Position numbers and translations under genes: made by a program | Notes under the pieces: model-generated | Databases searched by the model: none | Seen by the model: only the letters and a program-made list of their open reading frames with translations | What the model was told of the DNA's origin: nothing | Part shown: positions 1 to 13,400 of the stretch, piece by piece | Layout of the letters: each line of letters starts with the position of its first letter | How positions within the stretch are numbered: the stretch's first letter is position 1 | Source of the DNA: Sthenelais limicola | Lineage: Eukaryota > Annelida > Polychaeta > Phyllodocida > Sigalionidae | Reading direction: 5' to 3' | Length of the DNA stretch: 64,000 nt | Assembly (NCBI GenBank): GCA_942159475.1 | Contig: OW804095.1 | Coordinates: 96,609,740-96,673,739, forward strand

Positions 1-3000
1 AGAAGGGTACTTCAAAATCGACTTCACTGGAATCGAGCAAATCAACCACCAACCCGTTTGTAGTGCTATCCCCAAATTCATTTCACCGACAGGTGCTTAT
101 ACTTTAAATATTCATCTGTTAAAAAATAACAACACTAAAATTAGAATTTTGGATGGTCCTTTCTTCTTACAAAATCATCCATCCATCCTACACTCAAACC
201 TTAGGATATGCTCTCTAGAGGATAATACAGATTCTTCTTCTCTCTGGACGATTTGGCGTCAAAAGTGGCCATATTTATGGCCTATATAGGTCATACCGCT
301 TAAGATTTTAACCACGCCCCCTTTATTTCGAACTGCCAGCTTTATACTCGACTCTGCATCGATCGTGTGAAACTGCTATTTCCCGGCATCCCATCGACCC
401 AAACAATGTCTCCAGGCCTAGGGAAAATGTATAGACTTAGGTTGCCTCCAATACAACAAGGTCTTTCTGGTATAATACGTGAGAAATGCTCTCCCTGACC
501 CCTATGCTAAAGCATGAACAGATATTTTACCCTGCGTACGGCCGCATGGCATCTTCGGTAACACTCGGCATCGCATCTTCGGTATGCTCCGGGGAAAAAA
601 TCGACCAATCACAGGGCGCGTTACATCAACCTTCAGCTAGGCTCTCAGCCAATGGGATCACCCCTTCCAAACGTTACTCGGCGTGCCATGTAGACGGGCA
701 GACGGGCCCGGCTACCATGGCTGCCATGGTGGTGGGGGACGGGGGGACTGTGACGGCGAAGGCTTTTTAAATAGCCTAACGTTTCATTATCAGGCAAACA
801 GTATCATATCCTAGTTAATTTAAGAGTTCTTTGACTTTGTTGTTATCTGGGGCCACTAACCCTCTGGACCACTAGCGACTAATCCCGCCCTCTGAGAAGA
901 GGCGGACTGCCACTGAACTAAAAATCAAACCTGTCGCAGGATATCTCGGTACTTCCCAGTACTGTCCAGGTCAAATGGATCGTCCAGTCAAGCAACTTTA
1001 ACACTATGTACAGCAGCCTATTTAGTCTTAATCAAAAGCTGTATTCGTAGGCTACATTTTCGATTGGAGGAATACAGATGTTTATGGTACACTATAACAT
1101 CAGGATCAGCACTTCTTTTGGTCCTATGGCTATTCCATTCAAACTTTTGCACACGGCACCACTGGCCACTACCACCATGCTCATGCTTCCCTCCCTGCTC
1201 TCACAGTAGCGGCGACGGCGGTACTGTGTGGAGCAGGTATTACACACAAACACTAACAAGGAAGAGAGAGTGGAGGAAGCAGGGCGGGATGGTGGGCAGT
1301 CATTAAAAGTGAGAAAAACGACAACTATAAGAACAAAAACAGAAAATAAAATAATATCCTCTAGCGGGCTAAATTCTGGATATGTAGCCTAGGCCTAACT
1401 TCTCCCTCCCTCTCTCAGGTAAACATCATTGCAATTTTAAGGGTTTTTTAAAAATCAATTTTAAGTTAGATCTAAAGTTTTAAGCTATAGGTTTTAAGTT
1501 CTGTAAGCTTTAAATTGATATTCCAACGCTAATTTTCTTTCATACATGCCATTTTGTTTATACCATGCAGTGGTTATGGAGCACTTTGAACCCAAACTAA
1601 TTTCATTATGAAATACTTAAGATTGCCCCCCTCTGGTCTGTGGAAAAGGTTGAAGGTTTTTTAAAAAACAATACGGTAATTCGACTCAGTTATACGGTAC
1701 GTTTTAGAGTTAAAAGGCGTTCAGCCGAGTCTATTCTTTGTCAACACATCACGATTTTGCAAAAATAGTTGGTCTCTCTCTCTCCAACGCGGCGGAACTG
1801 ACGAGAGACGTCCAAACCGCTGAGTTTCTAAATTGGTAATGTGAGCGACCCCACCCCACTTAGTGCAGGTAGGCCTACTATATAGGCTTAGGCCTACATA
1901 GCATAGGCATAGCCTTGTAGGCCTAAATATTAATATTAATAATAATAGGCCTACTTGTTATAATAGGTTTGAGGTTACAAATACAATTCTCTGAAAAAGT
2001 TCTTATATTTGCTTCCCCTTCAGTTTATATGTTATACCCTATCCATGTTTTAAGGATATCAAATTAAACATGTTAGTTTTTTTTATACTTTTACAAGATA
2101 GGCAGAAAAATATTGAAAAGTGGTCCTCTACTCATGCTCTATCACTCTGCGCTCTTTTGTACAGTGGTGCCCTCTTCCGCATCATCAAGTAATAGGTCAC
2201 GTGGATCGAAATTGGGTCACCAAGACAAGAGGGACACTTCCGCGAAAAGTTGAGTGCAAGTTTCGATAGTTATTAAAAGTGTCCCCAAGAGGTGATACCC
2301 ACCATATCATTTATAGAATTGATGCATAGGCATGGGATATCAACATCAAGTACCTATTGGATGTCATTTCTCTCTTGAATTTGATAGGAATTCCATTACA
2401 GATGTGTGCTAGCTGGACTTCCCCACACGGTACGGGAGTTGACATAAGTTGGAGCAGGTAGTCCAAACCAGGGTTTACTTGGTCGATGTGTGTAAAAGGA
2501 ACATAAAGGATATGACTCACCATTTATTATCAAACCAGTGACATTCCCACCCGGGTAAGTACTTTCTTATGTTATTAATTGTATCCATTGATAATGGAGC
2601 ATGCACTTTGGGGCATGTCAAAACATAAGTTTTTCTCCTCGACCATTGCCATTAACATTGCATTGACATCGCATACGTGCGAAAATAGATACAAAAGCAG
2701 CTGTATAGTCTATAGAGCTGCATTTGATGTTGGGTGTTGTCTTTATCTCATATTTTATGGTTTTAAATGTCAGTCTCTCGCTCTTCAATTCCTCTTGTCA
2801 TAGTAAGAATTTCTCTCCAGATACGCTCCAGCCGGGCGCTCAAGAAGATCAATAATTAATACTCTGCCCGTCTCTGGATTGAAAGACCTGTCCTGAAGGT
2901 GTAGCCTACCGTTGTTGCCCATAATCCATTGTATGTTTTACATTTAGTTGCAATAAAGAATCTTTCTTATATCTTAATAGTAATACTAACTGGACTGTAA

Positions 3001-5271
3001 CCAGACTGTAGGCTATAGCCTACATCTTTACTGTAACCAGGTAGAATGGAAGGAAGGGTTGGTTATATTACTGGCTATACAAGTTGTAGCTATAGGGGGC
3101 TATATAATATATATTGTAATCTAGACTAGTAGTTGAGACTTCTTCTTATCGCAAATTTCCCCAGACCTAGTCCATCTCTAACGTTAAGGTACTCCCTGGA
3201 TGGAAGGAAGGGGTGGTTATACTGGCTATCCCAGACCAGGCAGTAATGATAATAAATATATAAAATGAAGTCAAATAAAGGACACCACAATTAACCGACA
3301 CATTCAAAAGTGTTTATTGTGTGCCAGTAAATTTCTATGTAGGGCCTATAATAAAATTGCAAATATACAAATTGGTAAATAAATAAAATAATCTAGGGTC
3401 TTCGCGAATTGTTAAAAGCCTTGAAGCCTAGGAGTTTAAGGTGTGGAGTAGCATTGAAAATGGTCAAATTTGTATAATTATAGGTTATTAGATTGTTGAA
3501 CCCATCTTGTCGAGTCCCTACCTCACATTCCAATGCTCTAATCGCATTATAATATTATAAAAATAATATGAGGAAGGCACAGATGGTGACGAACTTGGAC
3601 AGTTGACATAATCAATTTACAACTTTGGAAATACATAGAAAATGTACCACCTGTTTACTTTTGGGACGGGCAAGGAACTATACAAATTTTAAGGGGTGTG
3701 CCACATTAGACATTTCTGCCTATTTAATAGAAAGTATGATCATTGTATAATAGGTTAACCAGAACATGGACCGGAACTACATAGTCTAAACATATAAAGG
3801 GCCTGACTGGATTACATACTACTTTCCATTAAACGAGTTATCTAATAGGCCTATAGATATAATATTGATAAATAGAACACTTCCATAATAAACACTAATA
3901 GGTAACTATATAACCATATTACGAGCATTACAGTTGTATTCATATGCTAAAGTTTTTTGTAATTCATAACATGGTTTATAATGCTAGTATGCAGTGTGCA
4001 TCATATTAGGCAGTTATATTCTGATTGGTGTTATGAGCCATTAAGGGTATTAAAAACGTATCTAATATATCTTCGCTAAATGCTATGTTACTATATTGGC
4101 TATTGCTTGTTTAACTGGAGGCTTTCCCATGCCTATTTGATTGATAATGAAATATACCTCTTTACCAGGTGCATCAAGTTGGCTGTGTACACACATTATA
4201 TACCGGGCATGCACTGAGTAACTGCACTCCCCCGCACTGACAAGACTGTTTACATACACCCGTCGCTCTCCTGTTATTAGCATCCCCTCTTACTGTCCTT
4301 AATTAGTTAATGTTAAACAATTATTTTCTTCCCCATCGTTACTCTCATAGGGTATGCTGCTCACCTTTGTGATGTGTGAGGCAACACTTCCGTTTCGAAC
4401 CACTTATATGACACACAAAAACTTGTTCACACCTAAATTACAAGCTGAACATTAATGGGATGTGTTGTAATTGATTTATTTGATATAAAAGACTTTACTC
4501 ACACCATACTTGTTGAATGGATGTCATCACCCATCACCCATGTAAAGATACTCGTTTTAGTGGGATAACTATACTGATTTGTATACATCTATATTCTCCA
4601 TAACATTTAACTTCTACCCAATGTATCCTATGCTCTATACATTTATGTTTTAATAGTATATAGTGTAATCTGAATATAATGTGGAAATTTATCTCCAGCC
4701 AAATCCTTAATATTCAGAAATAAATCAGCACTCATGTTTTTCTAAGCCCAAACCGGATTTCTGGAAGTAGTTGTCCATGCGGTAATATTGTAGATACATG
4801 ATTAGTTGTGAGTCATGGAGTCATAGAGTAATCATAGTTATCATAACAATATAGGCAGCATACTGGCAGCTGCTGGTGGATTAAATGTCGGCTTAGCCTT
4901 CACCAGAATGATGATAAAAGGAGATTTTTGTTAGGTTCATTACTTGCGCATACTCTGTTGAATGCCTTCGTGCTGGGGGATTTATTGAGTTAGTTTATCT
5001 AGAATGTTTCTGATACTGCCGTAATGGACGGACAAGTATTTCCTAGTAACCAGTGTTCACTGTGAATCAGCATACATATTGAGCTATATCAAAGTTATTT
5101 GTCTGTCTTCTCTGGATCCACCCTTGAAATGTTTCCACTATCTAATGTTTCGTCTGGGTGCCTTGATTGACCTTGATAAAATGATTTTAAGGCGAATCAC
5201 TGACGTGCCGCGTGTCTTTCTTCACCTTATCAAGTCATTAATCTTTATTCTTTCTATTTAATTTTCCAGCA
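1..5271. other. Upstream region, no gene recognised
   Basis: No coding exon of a known family was recognised on either strand; the open frames are short and have no familiar motif. A GC-richer block at about 540-770 contains two CCAAT-type boxes (about 604 and 648), and 2185-2215 has a CACGTG E-box, so either could be a promoter. Four AGGCCTA motifs cluster at 1866-1955. A short inverted pair (about 2229 and 2278) could form a hairpin. The ARAP coding sequence begins shortly after a splice acceptor at 5270-5271, so at least one non-coding exon must lie upstream, here or beyond the left edge; I could not pinpoint it. Confidence 0.5.
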
Positions 5272-7423
5272 GCATCGTGTTAATCGAGCATGGAGCCTTG
5301 GTTGAGGTCGCTCCGTCTCGAGCAGTATGCGTTTAAGATGTCTGGAGCTGGGTTCCACACCCTGGAAGACTGTGCCAGGATCACAGAACCAGACCTGATC
5401 AACATGGACATCGTGCCCGGGCACCGTAAGAGGATACTCATGAACAAGCCTGTGCCGTCTGCTCCTGCTTCTCACCTCTCAGACGACGAGGCCATCTACC
5501 AGAATGTGGCTTACCCCTCGCCGAATGCCTCCGCTGTGTATGACGTTCCAGCACCGACAGTGGACGATACTTACGATGTCCCAGTACCGAGACCTCGAAC
5601 TAGTGAACTCAGTCAGAAATCTGATGGAGACACAGACAGTGACGAGGAATACTATGTGAATGTCCCCGATCTACTTGCCCAAAAGAAATTGCCATCGCCC
5701 TCTCCCCCCAGTCTGCCCCCAAAGAAAAGAGATTCCAATCGCGACTCTACATTAGATGAAATGTTTGGGATTATGCCTCAGATGCACCTCGAACCTGGAG
5801 TTAAGAAACCGGTCCCCGCTCCCCGTTCAGCTGTAAGACATAATGTTAACCCCGCAATAAAAGACAGCCAGGCACATCTAGGTGTTTCTCTAGACAGTGC
5901 CCTTGATAACAATATCGGATCAGCGCCTGAGGCTATGCATCGGCCCATTCCAAAACCAAGAAAGGGAAAGTTAAAATCTTCTTCATCTACAACCTCAATC
6001 AGAGTAGAAGAACAGCCGACAATAGAAGAGGTTGTTGAAGATGAGCCCGAGATATCCAATAGAAAGAGCTTGTCTGATCAGAGTTCCCTCACTGGCTCAA
6101 ATCTCATGGAGTCTTATAGTAGTCCAAGATCATCTGGCAGTTACAAAGACCTAGGGCATGATCCTGAGGTGATGTCTGCAATTGGCACCTTGGACAATGT
6201 GTTAGATGGCATGGATTCTTTGGAAGACGGTAGTGACCAAAGACAGGGCGACTATGAGGACTTCGGCGACGATTACGCATCCTTGAAGATCCCCAATGGA
6301 GGATTTAAGAACGCCCCCATGTCAGGAATCCCTGACTGGGATTGTGATATTTATGAACCGGTTGGTGAACCTGATATTCTCATAGAAACACCACTTTCTC
6401 TGGCCTCTATTAATAGGGACGAGAATGCCAACACAACAAATCCCACTGACTTGAAATCCTTAGATAGTGATCCTGGATATGGATTAGTATGGGGAGGTCC
6501 TGGTATGAAACATGCCATGGAGGATGGGTTAGGAGAAACTACCTCTGATGCTGGTATTATTGCCCCTACAACTCCTCAAGTTTTTATCCCTCGCCCTTTC
6601 ATTACATGGGACGAAATATCGCACCCAAGCCGCGAATCCACACTATCTTTTAACGAACCACCGCCCTGTTTCACTCCACCCCCATTACCCGACAATATCT
6701 CTCTCCCAGATAGCTCGCATCAGCCAGGTTTCAAAAAGATTTCGCCAGGCCCTCCCATGTTAAGACCTCTCTCCACTGCCGCTCCCCCGACTATTCCACC
6801 AAGACCAAAAATGTACACACCTCCTGCAAAAGGTACAACATCCAAGCCAGAGTCCCCAGCCTTCGTTCAACCTCCTGCCACTTCTAAAAGTGGACCTAGT
6901 TTAGTTCCCACTCCTCTTGCTCCTACTTCTGGGGACGGGCTACTCGCCGAATCTGAAGCAGTACCTTACTATGACACCCCCGCTGAGGCCAAAACCAATT
7001 CTTCCGTTATTGATTACTCCGATGGAGAATATTCAGAGGTTGCCCCTTCTTTACTTCGATCCCATCCACCGCTACCGAGGGAGTCGACCATGTCTTTCTC
7101 GGATTTTGCCGTTCACAGACTCGGACAGAGCTCCTCAGATGTAAGTGAAGCCATTGCTCTCAATACCTCCACGCAGTCAGAGCCAGAAAAACCATGGCGA
7201 CCCCAGCAGCCTACCACCCCCCAGAGAAGCATCTCCCAGGTTTCGGAAGAGAATATCTATGTGGATGAACCTGTGTCTGCGAGGAGCCCCAAATCTCCGT
7301 CTGATCACCCAGTACACCCAGCAGCGCCTCCTTCCCCGCCCCCACGGTCCTCGAAACCCCCAAAGGAATTGTTTACTCATCCTGAACTAGAAGAAACCAC
7401 TACTGTAGGAGCTATTGGCGGGC
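5272..7423 (+). CDS. ARAP: ARAP exon 1: SAM domain and Tyr/Pro-rich scaffold
   Basis: A very large exon encoding residues 1-711 (CDS from 5290) and ending in phase 1 at a GTAAGTG donor (7424). It follows a TTTCCAG acceptor, so 5272-5289 is 5'UTR. Residues 1-55 form a SAM domain ending in a GHRKRIL motif, as in ARAP and related SAM proteins. The rest is low-complexity and probably disordered. It carries YDVP twice (Tyr84, Tyr95) and other acidic-context tyrosines (about Tyr70, 122, 355, 561, 580 and 656) that look like SH2-docking sites. Three PxPxPR motifs (98-103, 174-179, 219-224) resemble atypical SH3 ligands. Many PPxP runs lie near the C-terminal end. Coding continues into exon 2. Confidence 0.95.
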
Positions 7424-10400
7424 GTAAGTGAAATTTATTTATCTAGAAAGAAAAAAGATCTATACATCTCATATTATTGACCTGCTTCTGGGCTTAGTGT
7501 AAGGTGATTAGGAAACTCTTAGAGTTCCTCAAATTCTTAGAGGAACGCTAATTGTATCGGTCGTTTTTATGTGCCATTTTTTTTATATTAGGGACTAAAA
7601 TGAATATTCGTTGTTTCCGATTACATCGTGGTAAAAATTTGGGTCGGTAGGTAGGTGGTGTGAAATCAATTAGGAAACATAGAAAGCAGATGTCATAGGT
7701 ATCAAGCAAGCGTCGTCATGGTCATCAATGCAGAAGCATAGGGCCAGAAATGTTTATTTTTTATTATACTTTATTTAGGGTCCGGTCGGTAGGGACTTAA
7801 ACACATTTGTTATAGGGTTTAGGTTTTGTATAAAGTTTGAACTAAAGACCACACACGTGATTCCCCATTATACTAAGTCTATTAATCATAGTTGACCAAC
7901 ACAGTTAGCATAGAGAAAATATAGTAGATAGAGATTTTAAGACCTTCCTCCATTGGTGCGAGTGTAGCAAACTATCATTGAATGTAAAAAAGACCAGATT
8001 GCTAGTGTTCAATACAAGACACAAATGTCAGGGGAAGAGGGTTACTATTAGGGTTGGAGACAATGAATTGGAACAGGTAACATCATATGAATACCTTGGT
8101 ATTAAGCTGGACAACCACGTGACCATGACTGGCCAGCTAAACTCCCTGATCAAACAAATCAATTACAAATTATTTACCTTTAACAAAATTAGACGAAATT
8201 TGGATACCAGGACAGCGGTAATGCTGAGCAAATCGAAAATTATTTCAATATTTGATTACAGTTTATCAGTACTGTCTTGCCTCTCTCAAGGAGATAAAAA
8301 TAAAATACAAAAACTACAGAATAGGATATTAAGGTGTGCCACTGGATCTAACATCAGGACACCTGTAGTTGAGCTACACAGGCTCACTAATACCATGACG
8401 ATTAATGATAGAATGATGTATAATAACTTGAAAATGGCACATGCGAAAGCATACAATAGAGATAATATTCAGGGAATTAGAAATACACGACAAAATATGG
8501 CTCCAACCCTAATCACCTTCATCCCTAAAACAGAAAAGGATAAAAGATCCTTGTATTACCAATGCGCTAGGGATTGGAACGCTTTGCCGCCGCCCCTCCG
8601 CCAACTTGAGAGTGCTAAAGAATTTAGCAGTGCACTCAAGAGACACATCTTGCAAAATGCTGCCTAAAAATGCTGTTATCATTGTATTCTATTACTGACT
8701 TGAGAAAGAGATGTCAATGTTTTTAATATGACGATTAAGGTAATGGTATGGATTCTGGGACCATAATATATAATGAACCGTGGAAGTTTCCACTCGCTCA
8801 CCCACCAAACAAATAGACAATTCTAAAATACAAGGCATGATAACTTGTATCATCAACATTTCCATCTCATCTCATTAATCCATCACACTTGTACAAATAG
8901 TATAGAGGTCGATAACTGCTTTATTGTAAATTGAAATGATAATACCAAATATTGTAAAGGATGATGAAAGACCGATTTCAAATGTGATGAAAAATATTGT
9001 TATATAATCCACCCACGCCCGGTTCGGGCTCTGTAGAGATATCTTCAGGACCCGAGGAACACCGTTCTAAGGAACGAGATGGTTTTGGTCGCTAATGTAT
9101 AATACCTACTGAATAAATATTACGTTATAAAAAAAAAAAAATAGAGGTAAACTTAGCCCAGCGTGTGTTCGCATTAAAATTTTCGGTACAGAGGTGACAA
9201 TGACTGTAGATAGTTTTAGGTGTTTTTATCTTCATCCCTGGATATGCTCATAGAGCATGTGATGCTCTCAACCATGTGCATCTGTTAGAAAAGCTTCCTA
9301 TGTACATACCTGTTTATAACATGAAATCTTAATGTCGTGATCGGATTTACCTCGTGTTACAACTCCCGCTCTTGGTACGCGATGACGTCTTGTCAATAAA
9401 ATAATTGTCATGGATGTGAATTGACACATACTTTCAAGCAATGTAAAAACCATTAAGGATGGTCATCTCCTCCATAGAAATATTGGTCTCTCTTTTTCAT
9501 GGTAGCAACTACGAGAACGATTTATTTGTTATATATATAGGCCCTACGGTGAAGATATTTAATAAAATGGAAGAACTATTGGTTGTTAATGGTAAATATT
9601 ATGTACTCCCGTCGTGTAAAAGTAGTTTCCAAGTCAAAATGCAGAACGATTTTTGTCTTGCTGACAAACAAAATAGAGCCAATTTTTCTTTTAACTTACT
9701 GTCGAAAAAACTGCAGTTATGTATGAGTGACTTGAAGACTAAGAATGGAATAACTTGAAATTACCCCCATTTGGAGGGCTTAGTTGGACTTATTTACATT
9801 CAGTTCCTTTGTTCTTAACTTTTTTTTACTTTTTGTCATATCCGGGGTAATCCCCGTTTAGTGGAATTTGATAGTTTCCGCATTCTTCATTTTTACCTCC
9901 AATTCTTTTTTTTTCTCAACAGATTTTTATCCAGGTATTGTTACATTCACAAACCACTCTCATTCCGGATAATGGTTTTCGTTGTGTCCTGATCGTATTT
10001 AAGCATAATAGACAACGTTTAAAGGTGGAACACGCATTTTACCCAGAAAGACAAACATTCTCTTATATTGCCCGTTGATAAGTTTATTTTACTTTGCTCT
10101 TTATTCCTTTAGTTCCATAACTTTCCCCAGACATTCACCATCACAGCCTCTGGATGTAGATGCTGCGTGTTTTAGCTTGTTTGAAGGTATCGCGTGACAT
10201 CGCTTAGTCCGTTTACTTTTCTCGATCATTAATGTGTCAGTGGCGCGTGTAATCCCAGCTAAAACTTCTAAATCTCATCTGGTAATCCCCTCGACCTGTT
10301 GTTCCCCAGGCCCGAAGGATACACTATTGTTTACTGCTAACCCTCTTACCCACTCAAACAGGACTTACTTTAGACCCTAATTTGAAGACTTGGACATAGT

Positions 10401-13400
10401 ATTGCACTTGGATAGAGCGCGAGTGAAAAAAGCAGATATGCGTTTAATGGTCTCGGGTAAGTGTTAGAAAGGGAGGTGATAATTTGAGACAATGGGCTAC
10501 CTCGTGATGACATCATCTCTGGAGAGCCCAAAACATGCATAATTCCCTGGGAGTCAGTTCAGTTGAGTTGTCTTTGTTTATTCTGAACCTGGAGGGGTAT
10601 GGAAGAAATCTAAAAGCAATCACCTTTTGTCATAGAACACCCTCTATACCAAAACCTTTGCTATATGCAAATAGTTGGGACATGTTTCTTCCTTAAATTT
10701 ATTATATTTCCCTGCTTCATATTGATATTGAAGTTTAGTCAGTCAGGTCATGCTACTTTTTGGCTGACGGTATCAAAATGACGTGTAGACAAGACCAGGA
10801 CATACATGTACACATTAAACAAACGGTGCGAATGTTTAATCTTATCTTACTTTATGTGCGCCTCTATTGATTTGAGTCACGATGTAGTTGTTGAGAAGAA
10901 GTTCATGGCTGATCATTCCATTGTTTCTTTTGTCGCTTGAGTTTGTTTTGAAAGTAATGCTATTCTTTCCTCGAGAGATCACGACGGAATGATACTAATG
11001 TTAGATCGATTGGAAATTTTGATACAGGCCACCGATAGCGAAGTTCATAGACCTTGATAAAACCTAAAGTCTAACCAAGTGTCTTCAGTTCCTTTACGTT
11101 TACATTGGAAAGAGTGACTTCAGCCGTAGTTTCCCACGAACAAATACCAATATAGATCTATATAACCTGGATGGCGGCTTATAGCGAATTTCACACCACA
11201 CAAATCAATAGTTGAAAAGTGGACACACTATTATCATATTTATTGATGCGACTTTGGTGTGTGTGTTGGGTGGCGGGGGATAGCTAAAGTTGAAGAGAGG
11301 GTTATGTTTACATTCGCTGCTATACAGAGTTTGAAATGTCGAATATACCAATGCGAATGTTCCTGGCAGTTTAAGTTATATATGTGTTCAAGCATTTCTT
11401 TAGTCTTAAATGGATTGTTGAATATATATAGCCTGATTACTGTATTCCTCTGCGAAGGACGAAGCAATATATTACTGAAGGTATGATATTGCGAGACAAA
11501 ACATTCATGGGTCACATTACAAGCCAATAGGCATAGATTTAAAGAAAAAAAGAAATTTCACTGCCATTAACTTCGGCCGTTCAACCTATCTCGATCATGT
11601 TGCCCCACTTTGCATGGGTTTTTAAGGATCCTGATACTGGACATCGAATAAACAAATGTCTGTCATATTAAAACTTCCTTGCTTCACAATCGCTATATTT
11701 AGATTGACACTATGACCCTTGTCATCTCTCTCTCGTTTCATACGAGGAATCGCTATCTTTTCAGGGCAGTAATTTCCCTTACGGATTTCAATTTCCTTCT
11801 ATGCCTTATGACGCATCTAATCTTTATCTATGTCAGCTTTTCTTATGACTATCCATTTGGTTGTTCACAGCGTTTGGGCATATTAATATGGTTCTGAAGC
11901 TAATGGGTAGTTCCCCTTTTGTGGTGCCAAAAATTGCCCTGGATAGCTTGACCAGATTGCAGACCTCGGATGAACCAGGGAGGTCTATTTAATATGACAA
12001 AATGTGTGTCCTTTCGACATGGCCCGAATAGTGTTACCGGAAATGTATGGTTTGATTAAGTGGGGACTCCGAAGATGTCCATAGCGGTCTATAGCAAGAG
12101 ACAGCTTTTTAGTCTTAAATCGTGGAAATAAGTTTCTCTTTATGTGTGTGTGGTAATAAAGTCAATATGAATTCGTGAATAAAATTGGTTCAACAGTCTA
12201 CTCTCTAGTACCTTTCTATACCCCGTATCAGGCTATTTCAGTAAGTTGTCCTTTGGTAATGACATTTTCCCCCTATTTAGAAATATAGATAATAAAATAA
12301 ACCTAGGATATTCTGTTGTTTTTTTCAGGGCCGTTGTGTGATCTTGAAAGTGATGATACACTCAGCGATGGAGGGGAGTTCTTAGAAGACGACATACGCC
12401 ACCTTCGTCCCTCAGTCCTTCCCAACTCCATACCCATAGTTCCTGCAACCCCGGTATGTTTTCATAATTTTCTGAGGAACTACTCCACATTTGTCTAACT
12501 ATTACATTCCTCAATATTCGTAACGGTCCATGGTACTATGATACAATGTGTCCTATATCTGAATTCCAACGTTAAATCATCATCGTAAGACCGCTTTTAT
12601 CCAAGAAAATTATAACAATTTCCTTATTTAGAAATGTGGTATGAGTTCACCACTCGTGCTAACTATAACTTTGTACTCGGGTGTAAGGCCGCGCAATGTT
12701 TACATTATACAAATGATGGGGGGATATGGTTACAATGGTGGTGTGTCATACGCGTATGACGTCATTTCTATTCATCTTGCTGTGACAAAGATTTATAATT
12801 TTTGTGGTTGGGATGTGCTTTGTGTCTGTCTTTTTCCCATTTCAAAGTAGAATATTTTGACAACGTCTCAGCCGTCAGAATATTCAAACCCAGTACCCCT
12901 TGGGGCCTCTGGGACTGAAGCCAGCTCCTTTAAACCGCTGCCCCACCCGGATCCCCTCTATGTTTGCTTTGTTACGAACACCACCCCAGTGCCAAAACTA
13001 TCAATAAATATCATTGCAAATTATTTCTTTTAATATACTTATTTTCATTTATTGTTATCGTTTTTCTTTCGTAGGCTACCCTGAAAGAACGGAAAGGGTA
13101 TCTCCACAAATTGCCAAGGTATTTAGTCCAGCTTTGATATTTCTACCATTAAAACCTTATTCTAATTTACACTATTGTATGTTTACCATAAGTTTTTTAA
13201 GCCTAACAATGATGCCCTAATTTTGTAGCCGCCACCATCAGAAACGTGTCGGATGGAAAAAGCGTTGGGTGAAATTTGATGGTGAAGAACTCTCTTACTT
13301 TTCATCCGAAAAGGTGCGTCCTTTGCATTTGACTTTTTAATGTTCTTCGTTTCAATATTGCTCTTCGAAATTTTGATACTGTGTAGAATTATCCCAATTA

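Noticed and set aside
486..1306. Open frames of 94 and 80 codons in the upstream region
   Set aside because: No recognisable motif; could be chance in GC-richer sequence.
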